Positions 46,186 to 58,429 of a DNA stretch of 64,000 nt are shown here, one piece after another. The notes below the pieces were generated by a model. The model had not been told where the DNA came from. It searched no databases and saw only the letters and a list, made by a program, of their open reading frames with translations. Both the position numbers and the translations under genes were made by a program. The stretch is taken from the NCBI RefSeq assembly GCF_020520425.1, contig NC_079490.1, positions 60,056,517-60,120,516 on the forward strand, given 5' to 3'. Source of the DNA: Spinacia oleracea (lineage: Eukaryota; Streptophyta; Magnoliopsida; Caryophyllales; Amaranthaceae). Each line of letters begins with the position of its first letter. Positions within the stretch are counted from its first letter, which is position 1.

Positions 46186-48025
46186 TTACCAGGGTTCCTC
46201 TGCCACTGGGTCTGGTTCGTTGTCAATGGTACAACAGTAGGTTGGTTCTTCTCTCCGTTCGACTCGGAGGTTCATTCCGTCCATTTGATTCGGGATGTTG
46301 AGCATGTAGGCTAGTTTAGCTAGTGAATTTGCGAATTGATTGTCTTCTCTTGGTATGTATGTAAATTCGATTTCCTTGAATTGCTCATCTATTTGGTCCA
46401 GGTGAGCTTGATACATTGAGAGACTCGTGCTTCGCACCTTCCATTTCCTCGATATTTGATTTATAATCAAGGATGAGTCGCCAAAGACTCGGAGGTGTTT
46501 GACTCCAAGGCTTGCCGCGACTTCTAGCCCGACTATGATGGTTTCGTATTATGTGGCATTGCTGGTGGCCTCAAAGTCTAGTTTAACGGAAATTGGAACA
46601 TGTGCACCTTCTGGGCTGACAAAGAGTACTCCGACACCACATCCTTTTTTATTGGATGCGCCGTCGAAGTATAGTGTCCAGTAGTCATCCTCTATCATCA
46701 GAAGGTCCTCATTAGGGAGGATATATGCTTCTGTGGTGGTGTTTTTGTTAGTAGAGAGTTCTGCCAGGAAATTCGCTAATGGTCTGCCTTTGATAGATTT
46801 CTCGGGTATGAATTTCAGGTCGAAATCTGAGATGAGTACCAACCATCGTGATAGAGGACCACTTAAAGCGGGTTTTTCGAGTATGAATTTTAGAGGATCT
46901 AGTAGAGATACGATGTGAACGGTATGCGTTACCAAGTAGTGCCTGAGTTTCTTAGATGCCCAGACTAGGGCAAGGCAAGTTTTCTCAAATTTAGTGTATC
47001 GCGTTTGGTATTTAATGAACTTTTTTCTCAAGTAGTAGATGCTCGTTCAGACCCTTCTACATTATGCGGAGCATTGCACCTGCGGCCGTGTCCGTGACTG
47101 TTAGGTAGAGGCGTAGGGGAACGCCCGACCTTGGTGGGGATAGAACTGGAGGGCTACTTGGATATTCTTTGATTTTATTGAAAGCCTTTTGACATTGTTC
47201 ATCCCATTCAGCTTTGTCCTCTTTTTTGAGTTTTTTGAAGATGGGTTCGCACGTCATAGTAAGTTTGGAAATGAATCTACTAATATACTGCAGTTTGCCA
47301 AAGAAGCCCCGGATCTGTTTTTCTGACTTTGGCGGTGGCATTTTAGTTTTGTCTTTGATGTTGGATGGATCAATCTCGATGCCCCATGTGCTAACTACGT
47401 ACCCGAGCAACTTGCCTGAAGTTACTCTGAACGTGCACTTCTCCGGGTTCAGTCGCATGTTATATTTCAAGATTCTGGTAAAGAATTTCCTTAGGGCCGG
47501 TAGGTGACCTTGCCGGTCCTTGGATTTAACTATCATGTCGTCTACGTAGACTTCTATTTATTTATGCATCATGTCGTGTAGCAACGTGGTGGTCGTCCGT
47601 TGATAGATGGCCCCTGCATTTTTTAGTCCGATTGGCATAACGGTGGAACAGTATGTGCCCCAGGGGGTGATGAAGGTAGTTTTCTGCATGTCCTCTTCAG
47701 CCATGAGGATTTGGTTATAGCCAGCGTACCCGTCCATAAAGGAGAGAAGCGCATGCTCCGCAGTATTGTCTACTAGTATATCGATATGTGGTAGTTGGAA
47801 GTCATCTTTAGGACTAACTTTGTTAAGATCGAGGAAATCTACACACATTCGTACTCGTCCGTCTTGTTTGGACACTGGGACTACATTAGCCACCCATTCT
47901 GGATAGTTGGATACTTTAATGAATGATGCGTGTAGTTGTTTTGTGACTTCTTCTTTGACTTTTAGAGCTATTTCAGGTTTGAGCTTTCGTAGCTTTTGTT
48001 TTACCGGTGTCATCTTAGGATCCAA
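46186..48025 (-). pseudogene. Ogre/Tat-like reverse transcriptase and RNase H
   Basis: Reading from 48025 down, RT shows VSKQDGRVRMCVDFLDLNKVSPKDDF, PHIDILVDNTA, MDGYAGYNQI and GLKNAGAIYQR, then the catalytic YVDD (about 47540). An in-frame TAA lies four codons upstream of that box. The middle (47536-47057) carries the connecting region LLGYVVSTWGIEIDP. After a frame break the RNase H side continues at 47031 with the tether (HYLVTHTVHIVS) and RNase H (DYWTLYFDGASNKKG; then NAT-stop-YETIIVGLE, where the catalytic Glu position has become a stop). It ends with PREDNQFANSLAKLA. Homology stops right after RNase H, so integrase is lost. Confidence 0.9.
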
Positions 48026-49380
48026 CGGTATTTTGTGTCCAGCAATTTCTAGATCTATTATGTCTTTGTAGGACCATGCAAAGACGCCTATGAATTTTTT
48101 AAGGGTGGAGATGAGATCGGCCTTTTCAGCGGGAGTTAAAGTTAAACAAATTTTTATTAGTTTAGGATCTTCCCCAGTTCCAATGTTTACTCATTCAGTG
48201 TCCTAGATTATGGGAGTCTCATATTCCTGCTCATTCGTGTCGTTGATTAATTCATTACATTCATTTGCAGTTTTTTTACTGGCAAGGCATTCGTTTTGAC
48301 TATTCGGAATTTTAAGGGGCATGTACTCATGAATTGTACTCATTTTATTAAAGTCACTAATCATTACATTGAAGAAATCTTCCAGGGTGAAAGTCTTGAA
48401 TATGCGTTCCTGAATGGGTATTTTCTACCAGACCTACGTAACGCTCAGGGCAGATGCGTATTTTGGTCTTTCGAATTGGTTGCACAATGCACTGGGTTTT
48501 GAATTTTCAGATTCTGGTTAATGATTTAAATGCGAGGAAAAGCAGGCGGGCGCTGGAAAATTCCAACGCACAAGATGGCAGCGCTGGAATTTTCCAGCGC
48601 TGGCCTAGATAGCGTGAGAATTTGATGCGCTGGCCATTGTGCCCTTTTTTCTTTTCCTTGCCGCGTGCGCTAGTACTTTCTAGCGCTTCGAATTAGAGCG
48701 TTGGAATATTCTAGCGCATATCAGGGCAACGCTAGTTTATTCTGGTGCTGGGCTTCGTACTGCGGAATTTTGTTTCTGATTCGTAGCTTAATTTCGACGT
48801 TTAGAGTATATTTTTGGAATTTGATAAGCATTGTTGACCTTAAGCTAAGCGTCAGGTTTATTAGTTTCACATAGCACATAGAAATATACATCAAACTAGC
48901 AACGAGCATGCTTTCAAGTATAATGCGCATTTAGTTTATGCTAGTCTCTAAGGTTGAATAGGCTTGGGTGTCAAAGGGTACCAAACCTATCGCCAATCCC
49001 CCAACAAGCCCTTGTCAGAGTAGCCGGGTTCATAACGAATTTTATCAAGGTCTATCCAGTACATGCTGGAGTGGCATATACCGTGAATGGACCTAGGAGA
49101 TAAGCGTTTCGGTTTTGGTGGATGTGCTTGCGAAGGCATCGAATGGATAAAATCCGAATCGCGTGCACCTCCGGGCTGATAGGTGTCCTTAGTTTGGACT
49201 TTCGAGATGAAACATGGCAAGGAAACCGAGATTCGTTTATGTGGTTTTATCACAATCATTCGTCACATTGAATATTCAGGTCGTCCAAACTTAATATGGA
49301 AATAATTGTGGCGTAACGTTCGATTTCTGTCGTACGACTTCCTCACCGATGCACTACTTGCACAAATTATTTAAATATTG
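48026..49380 (-). other. Ogre-like leader with GCGCTGG hairpins
   Basis: No gag or protease remains between the PBS and RT. Around 48540-48760 lie several GCGCTGGAA/TTCCAGCGC words, including the near-palindrome GCGCTGGAATTTTCCAGCGC at 48581-48600. The part at 49000-49260 is homologous to the leader of the plus-strand element at 63310-63560. Confidence 0.7.
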
Positions 49381-49399
49381 TCCCCAGTGGAGTCGCCAT

Positions 49400-50951
49400 T
49401 GTGAGGGGGTCAAAAAACACGACGGGCCGCCTCGTAGAAAGAGTATACGGCCCGCACAAATTTTCCCCTCTGGATGTGGCAAGCATATTAAGTAAATAGG
49501 AACTAACTGTGGGCGTTAGCCTCTTTTTACTAGGATATAGGAGTCGTCATTCAGTTTTAAAAAACTGACAAAATCCGGTTATCGTGATATGCCTGGAGTG
49601 CAAACATATTTGATACACAACGGCCATAGGTTCCCTTGTGATCCCTGATGTGGAGATCGCTCAACGTACATCGAACGGAGTAGAGATTGAGAGTTCGAGG
49701 GACGTTTACTAATACGGGGAGTGCCCAACATTAGCCCACGCAGCGCGGTCCTTACTAGTTCAATTGTGACGATGATGGGACCTGCGTTTTGCTACATTAC
49801 TACTCTTGATTGACTTTAATACACAAATATTACTAAACATATGTCATAACGCTGATTTAGATTGATTTAAGGTGCTTAACAATAAACCGGTTTGTCCAAG
49901 TATTATCTGATTTAGGCGTGAACAATATAACAAATTTAAGTTAGCAGATTTATATGGCGAGGAAAGCAATAAAATATACATTCAGATTACAGCAAAGCGT
50001 AGGCTTTACTGCGGTTCTCAGAAACACCTACCACTTGACTTTGCTAGCTTTTCGTTTGGCTTTAGAACTTTCCGATGACTGACTAAATATGGGACGGGAT
50101 TCTTCCAGAATTTTGAGTATTTTAAGCTTAGGATTGTGTGTAGGTTTCAGCAGCACTTCGACAGTATTCAGACTATTAGCCGGTCGTGCGGGCATGGTCT
50201 GATTAACAGTGTGTTAAATGCGGCAGACAGACGAATACGGGACAGAGAAAAGCTTCAGTCAATACTCAAGCTTAGGGGTTTAGGGTTAGGAATGTGTGTT
50301 ATTTTCCGATTTTCAGAGGCCCTATTTATAGTAAAATAGGCAAGAATAAGTTAAATCTTCGAAATGGGAATTTTCCAACTGAGATTTGTGCAGCACTAGA
50401 AAATTCCAGCGCTTGGATCAGGAGTGCTGGTTATTAATAGCGCTTGCACTTTGAGCGCCAGAATTGTTATGGTGACAGCTGGATCAATTCTATCTTTTGT
50501 GTGATTATGTAAGAGACAAACTGTAGCGCTGGAATATAACAACGCTCAAGGTTTGAGCGCTGGGAAATATTGACGCTTGGAATGCCAGCGCTGGAATTTT
50601 CCAGCGCTGGTGTTTTAGTTCACTTTTCCAGTCTTATCGGTTCTTTCCCGAGTCTTACTCACGTTTTCTATCTTAGGAATATGAGTTGGGATGCAACTCT
50701 TAGCCTTTATCCAACGATAAATCGTAATGCGATTTAAACACTCATATATTTATCTTATACGGTTACTATTCTGGGCAGCGTTCAAGCATAGCAGTTACTA
50801 TAAATAGTAGTTTCTAAAAATTTAAATATGGTTTACGGAATATCAGTCAGTCATGGATCGTTTGCAGCATACTTAAGAAAGCTTAGTCAAGCGGTGTTTG
50901 GTTTCATCATCGAACACACCGTGTCGGGCCGGACAAATGTAGGAGTCTACA
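49400..50951 (-). repeat. Ogre/Tat-like LTR, minus strand
   Basis: On the minus strand it begins TGTAGACTCCTACATTTG at 50951 and ends just before the PBS at 49400. It is 1,552 bp, related to the LTR at 61698-63170. The TATA box is at 50321-50331 (CTATAAATAGG on the minus strand). GCGCTGG hairpins lie at 50390-50620, including the same 20-mer as in the leader (50588-50607). It is inserted in the RT coding part of a minus-strand copia that starts at 50952. Confidence 0.88.
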
Positions 50952-52208
50952 AATACCATTCAAGAAGGCAGTTTTGACATCCATTTTCCATATTTCATAG
51001 TCATGAAATACAACAATTGCAAGGATTATCCGAATAGACATAAACATTGCAACTGGAGAAAAGGTTACATCATAGCCAACACCGTAAACTTATCAGTATC
51101 CTTTTGCAACCAATCTAGCTTTGTATACATATAAATTTCCATCTTTTTCTTTCTATAATTTGAAAACTCATTTTCTTTCGATAGGTGTGAACCCATCCGA
51201 CAAATCAACTAAATCCCATACTTGATTTTCAGACATGGATTCTATTTTAGATTTCATGGCCTCTAACCATGTAGCGGAGCTTGGGCTCGTCATAGATTGT
51301 TTGTAGGACATAGGTTCATTACTATCCAATATGAGAACTTCTAAGTTTTCAGTCAAGTGGACACCAATCCATCTATCCGGCTGGACCTTAGTTCTTTGTG
51401 ACCTACGAGGGAAACAACGTTTAAAGGAACTACTCCCACTAGCTCTTCTAAAGTCCTTGGAGGTTCTTCATCTTGAACTACTTCCAAATATTTCCTTATT
51501 TGTTGTTTGTCACGAATCTCTTTGAGGTTTATTTTACTCCCAGTTGTCATTTTGGACACCCCCACGAGCAAAAAATACTTTGTTCTTTGAATTTTTTAGA
51601 AGTAATACCCCTTAGTTTCTTTTGGATACCCAAAGAAGAAACATTTTTCAGATTTAGGTGTTAGCTTGTCCAAAATTAATCGTTTGACATATGCTTCGCA
51701 GCCCCAAATCTTTAGAAAAGACAACTTTGGCAGGTTCTCATTCTATAATTCATATGGAGTCTTTTGCACAAATTTAGACGCAACATAATTCAGTTTAAGT
51801 GTTGCAAGTTCTAAAACGTGTACCCAAAATTGTAAAGGAAGTTGGGATTGACCCATCATTGACATGACTATATCAAGTAAGGTGATGTTTCTCCGTTCCG
51901 ACACACCATTTCATTGGGGGTGTCCCTGTAGCTGTCAGTTCAAAAGAATACCGCATTCTTTAAGATGGTCAGCAAACTCATGGCTAAGATATTCAACTCC
52001 TCGATCCGATCTTAAAACTTTAATCTTTTTGCCAAGTTGATTTTCAACTTCATTGTGAAATTCTCAGAATTTTCTCAACAGACTCACTTTTGTTTCCTTA
52101 GGTAGATATAGACATATCTACTGAAATCGCGAGTGAACGTTGTGAAGTAACTGAATCACGTCTAGCTTTCGAACTCATAGGCCCACGTGCGTCCTTATAT
52201 ATATATTA
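50952..52208 (-). pseudogene. copia integrase and start of RT, minus strand
   Basis: From 52208 down: integrase core fragments (SSKARRDS, LGKKIKVLRSDRGVEYLSHEFADHLKECGI, NGVSERRNITLLD), the integrase end (FFFGYPKETKGYYF, 51560-51660), and the linker before RT (SYKQSMTSPSSATWLEAMKSKIESMSENQVWDLVDL). The first RT block follows (YDVTFSPVA, YEIWKMDVKTAFLNG), cut at 50951 by the Ogre-like LTR. Many stops and shifts are present. This and 58719-60025 are one element split by CACTA-2. Confidence 0.88.
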
Positions 52209-52211
52209 GCC

Positions 52212-52600
52212 CACTAGTAGAAAAAACCCTTATTGCAGCGGGCTTTTAGACCCCTGTTGCAGCGTACATCGTATGCTGCAACTGGGGGGCCTGCAACAAG
52301 TCTGAACTTGTTGCAGCGTACAATGTTCGCTGCTAAAAGGGGTTTTTTGCAGCGTAGATATGTATGTACGCTGCAACAAGTGCCAAAAAATTGGCAAAAA
52401 TTTGGACTTGTTGCAGCGTACATATATATGTACGCTGCAAAAGACTCAACTTTTTGCAGCGTACATTTATTTGTACGCTGCAACAAGTCTGGAATTTTGC
52501 GAAATTTTTTTCCCTTGTTGCAGCGTACAATATATATGTACGCTGCAACAAAGCACTTTTGGCGGGAAAATTCTAATTTTGTTTAGGGATACCTAGAGTG
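52212..52600. repeat. CACTA-2 left terminal and subterminal repeats
   Basis: About ten copies of a word like TTGCAGCGTACAT and its complement form hairpins with arms of about 17 nt around short loops (for example 52410-52441 and 52514-52550). The matching right cluster is 58430-58715. Confidence 0.9.
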
Positions 52601-52799
52601 CCTTGCACCAAATATAGAAACCTGTCAAAACAATAATAGAATAACGCAACCTGTATAACAAATATAAAAACAACAACTGGAGTTTTGTATACTATATATC
52701 CCAAAACCAAAGTGCACATATTACATTTAAATATATGTTCCAATTTCAACATAAACATACATTTTAATATAAAATTTATTCTATAACAACTAAACCAAC

Positions 52800-52907
52800 T
52801 CGATCAAGCGCGCTAAAGCCAATAATAAATACTTGCTGGTAAAAAACTTAGCCCATTGCTCACGAACCACATCAAATTCCTCGCATAAGGCGCAATCCTC
52901 GGAGTGT
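52800..52907 (-). pseudogene. Possible terminal exon of a Ulp1-like CACTA gene
   Basis: On the minus strand, after an AG acceptor (TTTTGTAAAG), an open stretch reads LHSEDCALCEEFDVVREQWA then KFFTSKYL and ends in TAG. It resembles the last exon of the CACTA-1 gene (SAEEINEVKDFWADYF) in length, charge and the W-A-x-F/Y-F pattern. No partner exons with the catalytic residues were found; the 160-bp-type array begins where they would be expected. Confidence is limited by the short match. Confidence 0.4.
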
Positions 52908-53009
52908 AGACCTTTACAAAAACAGAAATTTAAATTAAACATTAGATTAAATACAAATTAAATATCACATTTTAACATTTAAGAAACTAATGACAATGTC
53001 CTAATAGTC

Positions 53010-56000
53010 TAAAATGAGTCCTTAGGTTCTTTAGTTCAAAGTTGGGAGCGAAAATGTCATTTTAGCCTAAATATGACCTATAACGACCCAATGAGCCTAT
53101 AGGTGCATAAATAGATTGGAACGAGTCTTAGATCGTTAAAATTATGCATATTAAACATGTAATAAGTTTTAAATGAGTCCTTAGGTTCTTTATTTTAAAG
53201 TTGGGACCGAAAATGCCTTATTTTAGCCTAGATATGACCTATAACGATCAAACAAGCATTAAATGGGTATAAGTAGATTAGAATAAGTCCTAGAAACTCA
53301 AAACTAAGCTTATTAATCATATAATAATTTAAAAATGAGTCCTTAGGTTCTTAAGTTCAAAGTTGGGAGCGAAAATGTCATTTTAGCCTAAATATGACCT
53401 AAAACGACACAATGAGCCTTAAATGGGCATAAATGGATTGGAATGAGTCCTAGAAAGTTAAAACTAGAATATAAAACATTTAGTAGGTTTAAAATGAGTC
53501 CTTAGGTTCTTTAGTTCATAGTTGGGAGCGAAAATGTCATTTTAGCCTAAATATAACCTACAACGACCTAATGAGCCTTAAAGGTGCATAAATAGATTGG
53601 AACGAGTCTTATAAAGTTTAACTTATGCATATTAAACATGTATTAAGTTTAAAATGAGTGCTTAGGTTCTTTATTTTAAAGTTAGGAGCGAAAATGCCTC
53701 ATTTTAGCCTAAATATGACCTATAACTATCAAACAAGCATTAAATGTGCATAAATAGTTTAGAATAAGTTTTAGAAACTTAAAACTAAGCATATTAATCA
53801 TATAATAAGTTTAAAATGAGTCATTAGGTTCTTAAGTTCAAAGTTGGGGGCGAAAATGGCACTTTAGCCTAAATATGACCTATAACGACACAATGAGCCT
53901 TAAATATGCATAAATGGATTGGAATGAGTTCTAGAAAGTCAAAACTAAGCATATAAAACATTTAGTAAGTTTAAAATGAGCCCTTAGGTTCTTTAGTTCA
54001 TAGTTTGGAGCGAAAATGTCATTTTAGCCTAAATATGTCCTATAACGACCAAACAAGCCTTAAATGTGTGTAAGTAGTTAGAATAAGTCTTAGAAACTTA
54101 AAACTAAGCATATTAATCATGTAATAAGTTTAAAATGAGTCCTTAGGTTCTTTAGTTCAAAGTTAGGAGCGCAAATGCCTTATTTTAGCCTAAATATGAC
54201 CTATGACGATAAAACAAACATTAAATGTGCATAAATAGATTAGAATAAGTCTTAGAAACTTAAAACTAAGCATATTTATCATGTAATAAGTTTAAAATGA
54301 GTCATTAGGTTCTTAAGTTCAAAGTTGGGAGCGAAAATTTCATTTTAGCCTAAATATGAACTATAACGACACAATGAGCCTTAAATGTGCATAAATGGAT
54401 TGGAATGAGTCCTAGAAAGTTAAAAATAAGCATATAAAACATTTAGTAAGTTTAAAATGAGTCCTTAGGTTCTTTGGTTCATAGTTGGGAGCGAAAATGT
54501 CATTTTAGCCTAAATATGTCCTATAACGACCAAACAAGCCTTAAATGTGTATAAGTAGTTAGAATAAGTCTTAGAAACTTAAAAATAAGCATATTAAACA
54601 TGTAATAAGTTTAAAATAAGTCCTTAGGTTCTTTATTTTAAAGTTGGGAGCGAAAATGCCTTATTTTATCCAAAATATGACCTATAACGATAAAACAAGC
54701 ATTAAATGTGCATAAATAGATTAGAATAAGTCTTAGAAACTTAAAACTAAGCATATTTATCATATAATAAGTTTATAATGAGTCATTAGGTTCTTAAGTT
54801 CAAAGTTGGGAGCGAAAATGTCATTTTAGCCTAAATATGACCTACAACGACCTAATGAGCCTTAAAGGTGGATAAATAGATTGGAACGAATCTTATAAAG
54901 TTTAACTTATGCATATTAAACATGTATTAAGTTTAAAATGAGTGCTTAGGTTCTTTATTTTAAAGTTAGGAGCGAAAATGCCTCATTTTAGCCTAAATAT
55001 GACCTATAACTATCAAACAAGGATTAAATGTGCATAAATAGATTAGAATAAGTCTTAGAAACTTAAAACTATGGATATTAATCATATAATAAGTTTAAAA
55101 TGAGTCATTAGGTTCTTAAGTTCAAAGTTGGGAGCGAAAATGGCACTTTAGCCTAAATATGACCTATAACGACACAATGAGCCTTAAATATGCATAAATG
55201 GATTGGAATGAGTTCTAGAAAGTCAAAACTAAGCATATAAAACATTTAGTAAGTTTAAAATGAGTCCTTAGGTTCTTTAGTTCATAGTTTGGAGCGAAAA
55301 TGTCATTTTAGCCTAAATATGTCCTATAACGACCAAACAAGCCTTAAATGTGTATAAGTAGTTAGAATAAGTCTTAGAAACTTAAAACTAAGCATATTAA
55401 TCATGTAATAAGTTTAAAATGAGTCATTAGGTTCTTTAGTTCAAAGTTAGGAGCGCAAATGCCTCATTTTAGCCTAAATATGACCTATAACGATAAAACA
55501 AACATTAAATGTGCATAAATAGATTAGAATAAGTCTTAGAAACTTAAAACTAAGCATATTTATCATATAATAAGTTTAAAATGAGTCATTAGGTTCTTAA
55601 GTTCAAAGTTGGGAGCGAAAATGTCATTTTAGCCTAAATATGACCTATAACGACACAATGAGCTTTAAATGTGCATAAATGTATTGGAATGAGTCCTAGA
55701 AAGTTAAAAATAAGCATATAAAACATTTAGTAAGTTTAAAATGAGTCTTTAGGCTCTTTGGTTCATAGTTGGGAGCGAAAATGTCATTTTAGCCTAAATA
55801 TGTCCTATAACGACCAAACAAGCCTTAAATGTGTATAAGTAGTTAGAATAAGTCTTAGAAACTTAAAACTAAGCATATTAAACATGTAATAAGTTTAAAA
55901 TAAGTCCTTAGGTTCTTTATTTTAAAGTTGGGAGCGAAAATGCCTTATTTTATCCTAAATATGACCTATAACGATAAAACAAGCATTAAATGTGCATAAA

Positions 56001-56390
56001 TAGATTAGAATAAGTCTTAGAAACTTAAAACTAAGCATATTTATCATATAATAAGTTTAAAATGAGTCATTAGGTTCTTAAGTTCAAAGTTGGGAGCGAA
56101 AATGTCATTTTAGCCTAAATATGACCTATAACGACACAATGAGCCTTAAATGTGCATAAATGGATTGGAATGAGTCCTAGAAAGTTAAAAATAAGCATAT
56201 AAAACATTTAGTAAGTTTAAAATGAGTCCTTAGGTTCTTTGGTTCATAGTTGGGAGCGAAAATGTCATTTTAGCCTAAATATGTCCTATAACGACCAAAC
56301 AAGCCTTAAATGTGTATAAGTAGTTAGAATAAGTCTTAGAAACTTAAAACTAAGCATATTAAACATGTAATAAGTTTAAAATTAAGCATT
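53010..56390 (+). repeat. About 21-copy tandem array related to the CACTA-1 160-bp repeat, with higher-order structure
   Basis: Units of about 157-163 bp start with CCTTAGGTTCTTTAGTTC variants at about 53020, 53178, 53339, 53497 and so on to 56225. Three monomer classes alternate. Class a has TTCATAGTTGGGAGCG and GACCAAACAAGCC. Class b has TTTATTTTAAAGTT and ATGCCTTATTTTA. Class c has TTCTTAAGTTCAAAG and CACAATGAGCC. Homology with the array at 2981-4995 spans the whole unit. Copies are more diverged than in that array. Confidence 0.93.
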
Positions 56391-58429
56391 TTAGCATATT
56401 AACTAAGCATATCCTGTTAGGTGAATACCAGGCATTAGTTACTAATGAATATCAGCAGTCGAGTTATAGGATTTGTTATGCCTAATCCAAGAAAAAAAAA
56501 CCAGAATTTTATTTAGAAAAACATCGAAAAGTTGAATAAGATTGGCAGAAAATTAAGAAGTTGAGAAATTTAGAGGAAAACCTTACATCAGATAGGCTGA
56601 AACGAGATGAAGTAGTAACCAATTACAAGCACAACCCAAGATCCAAATACAAACTTAAAGCACTCAAAATTGTATTAAAAAGCCCCATTATTTATCTTAG
56701 TCCTTTTTTTTAATCAAATCAAGCAAAATCGGATGTAAAAAGGTGAAAATTCTAAAAAATGAAGCAAAACTCTTAATAAAGTACGAACTACGAAGTGACT
56801 TTAACTCAGCCCCACTAATGAGTTTATTTTTCAAATCAACTAAATGTCTAGAAACACATAAAACTAAAAAGATGCAAAGTATAGCCGGCTAGCTCCTTGG
56901 AGTTCCTTAAAGCACTAGATAGAACGAGGATTCAAAAGATGAAACTCTCCTATAGCTCTTTAAATATTTATTGAATAAAACCATTTCAACACACTTTTTT
57001 GCTCTTTCTCAACATGGATCAAAATGAACTCTTCAGTGAATCACAATCATGTAAAAGAAGATACTAATTACTACTATAAACAAGAGATACTAATTGTGCT
57101 TAAAATTCCAAGAAATTCCTCAAGGCCAACTTGTTACCTGAATTAACGTTAGGATAGCAGCAACATCATATATGGGACTCCATTGGTTTTATAGAATGTC
57201 AAGACAGATCTTCCATCTGCATAAACTAATAAATTCCCACCCAAAAAAAACACACATATAGATAAGGTTAGAACAGGAAATTGGCAGGTTGATTCACTTA
57301 TATAAACCACAGGTAAAGACAACCAAGTACATGCAGAACAAAGTCAAAAGCAGCTAAAGAACCAAGTTACAGATGGATTTACTCCTTTCGGATCAAGAAA
57401 TCAGCTTCTGTATCATGGTGATTTTTTAAGACACGTGAGCATCAGCAAGTTGTTTATTTGGATAAGAAGAATAGGAAAATTGCAGCAAAAACCTTAAAAT
57501 ACATAAATTTTAGTAAGCTGAAGCCAACAAACTAAAATAAGAAATAAGTATGAAGTTCTCAATCATCACATACTCCATGCAAGATCATCTTGAAACAATC
57601 ATCATAAAACAAGCTAGTCGAAGTACAATGAAGCAACACAATGCAGGTATTTTTATAGGTATTAGGTTACTTCCATGAATTATGATATAATCATATAAGG
57701 GGGTCAATTGCTAGCTAATACACAACGGGAATGCACCAATATCTCACAGATCCACTAGTAGAAAAAACTATTGATTTGCACTTACTGTACTATTGATTTC
57801 AACTTTCAAAAGAGGAAAAGAGAAATTTTATGAAGATAATTAGATATATCAATACCTTATGCAATTGTAGAAATTCGAACAAGCACGATGATAGATTATG
57901 CTGGCAGTACGATCATCGCCCCTCTCTTCAACCATATGCGTATCTACCCATCTTCACAATTAACTGCAAATTAAAGAAATAATTGAAAAACAGCCAAAAA
58001 AATCAAAATAAAAACGAAAATCAAAACGAAAATCAAAAACAATAATCAAAACGAAAATCAAAAACTAAAATTGAACCCTAATATGAAAACGAAAATAAAA
58101 AACGAAAATAAAAATTGAACACACCATACCGAAACCACCGGAACCACGACGCCGAGCAACCACCGGAACCACGACGCGACGGGGAGATGTTGAACCCCCG
58201 GCCGACCAAGAATATATCTTTCAGTGACAGGCCGCGCGAGAATTGAACGGAATGGGGGAGATGAGGCGAGAACACCACACACCGGCGAAGACAGCGACGC
58301 AGGGCTGAGCAACGCTTGGTTTCGACGGCGACGCAGGGCTGAGTTCGACGGCTGAGTTCGATGGCTTGCTTGGATATTTGTTTAAGGGAAAAAGCTTGGA
58401 GCTAGCAGAGAAGGAACAACGTACGTTTG
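56391..58429. other. CACTA-2 interior right of the array
   Basis: No recognisable coding sequence. It includes a stray CACTAGTAGAAAAAAC at 57753, A-rich tandem words (AAAACGAAAATC type) at 57980-58110 and a moderately GC-rich stretch at 58130-58370. Small open frames on the minus strand here show no similarity I recognise. Confidence 0.5.

Larger units (their letters stand above)
46171..49398 (-). mobile_element. Ogre/Tat-like Ty3/gypsy internal region, minus strand, truncated
   Basis: Holds RT and RNase H (46186-48025), a leader (48026-49380) and a PBS (49381-49398, TGGCGACTCCACTGGGGA on the minus strand, the arginine-tRNA type seen in Ogre/Tat elements). Its LTR follows at 49400-50951. Gag, protease and integrase are missing, and no second LTR is visible; the left side ends abruptly near 46170. 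Confidence 0.85.
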
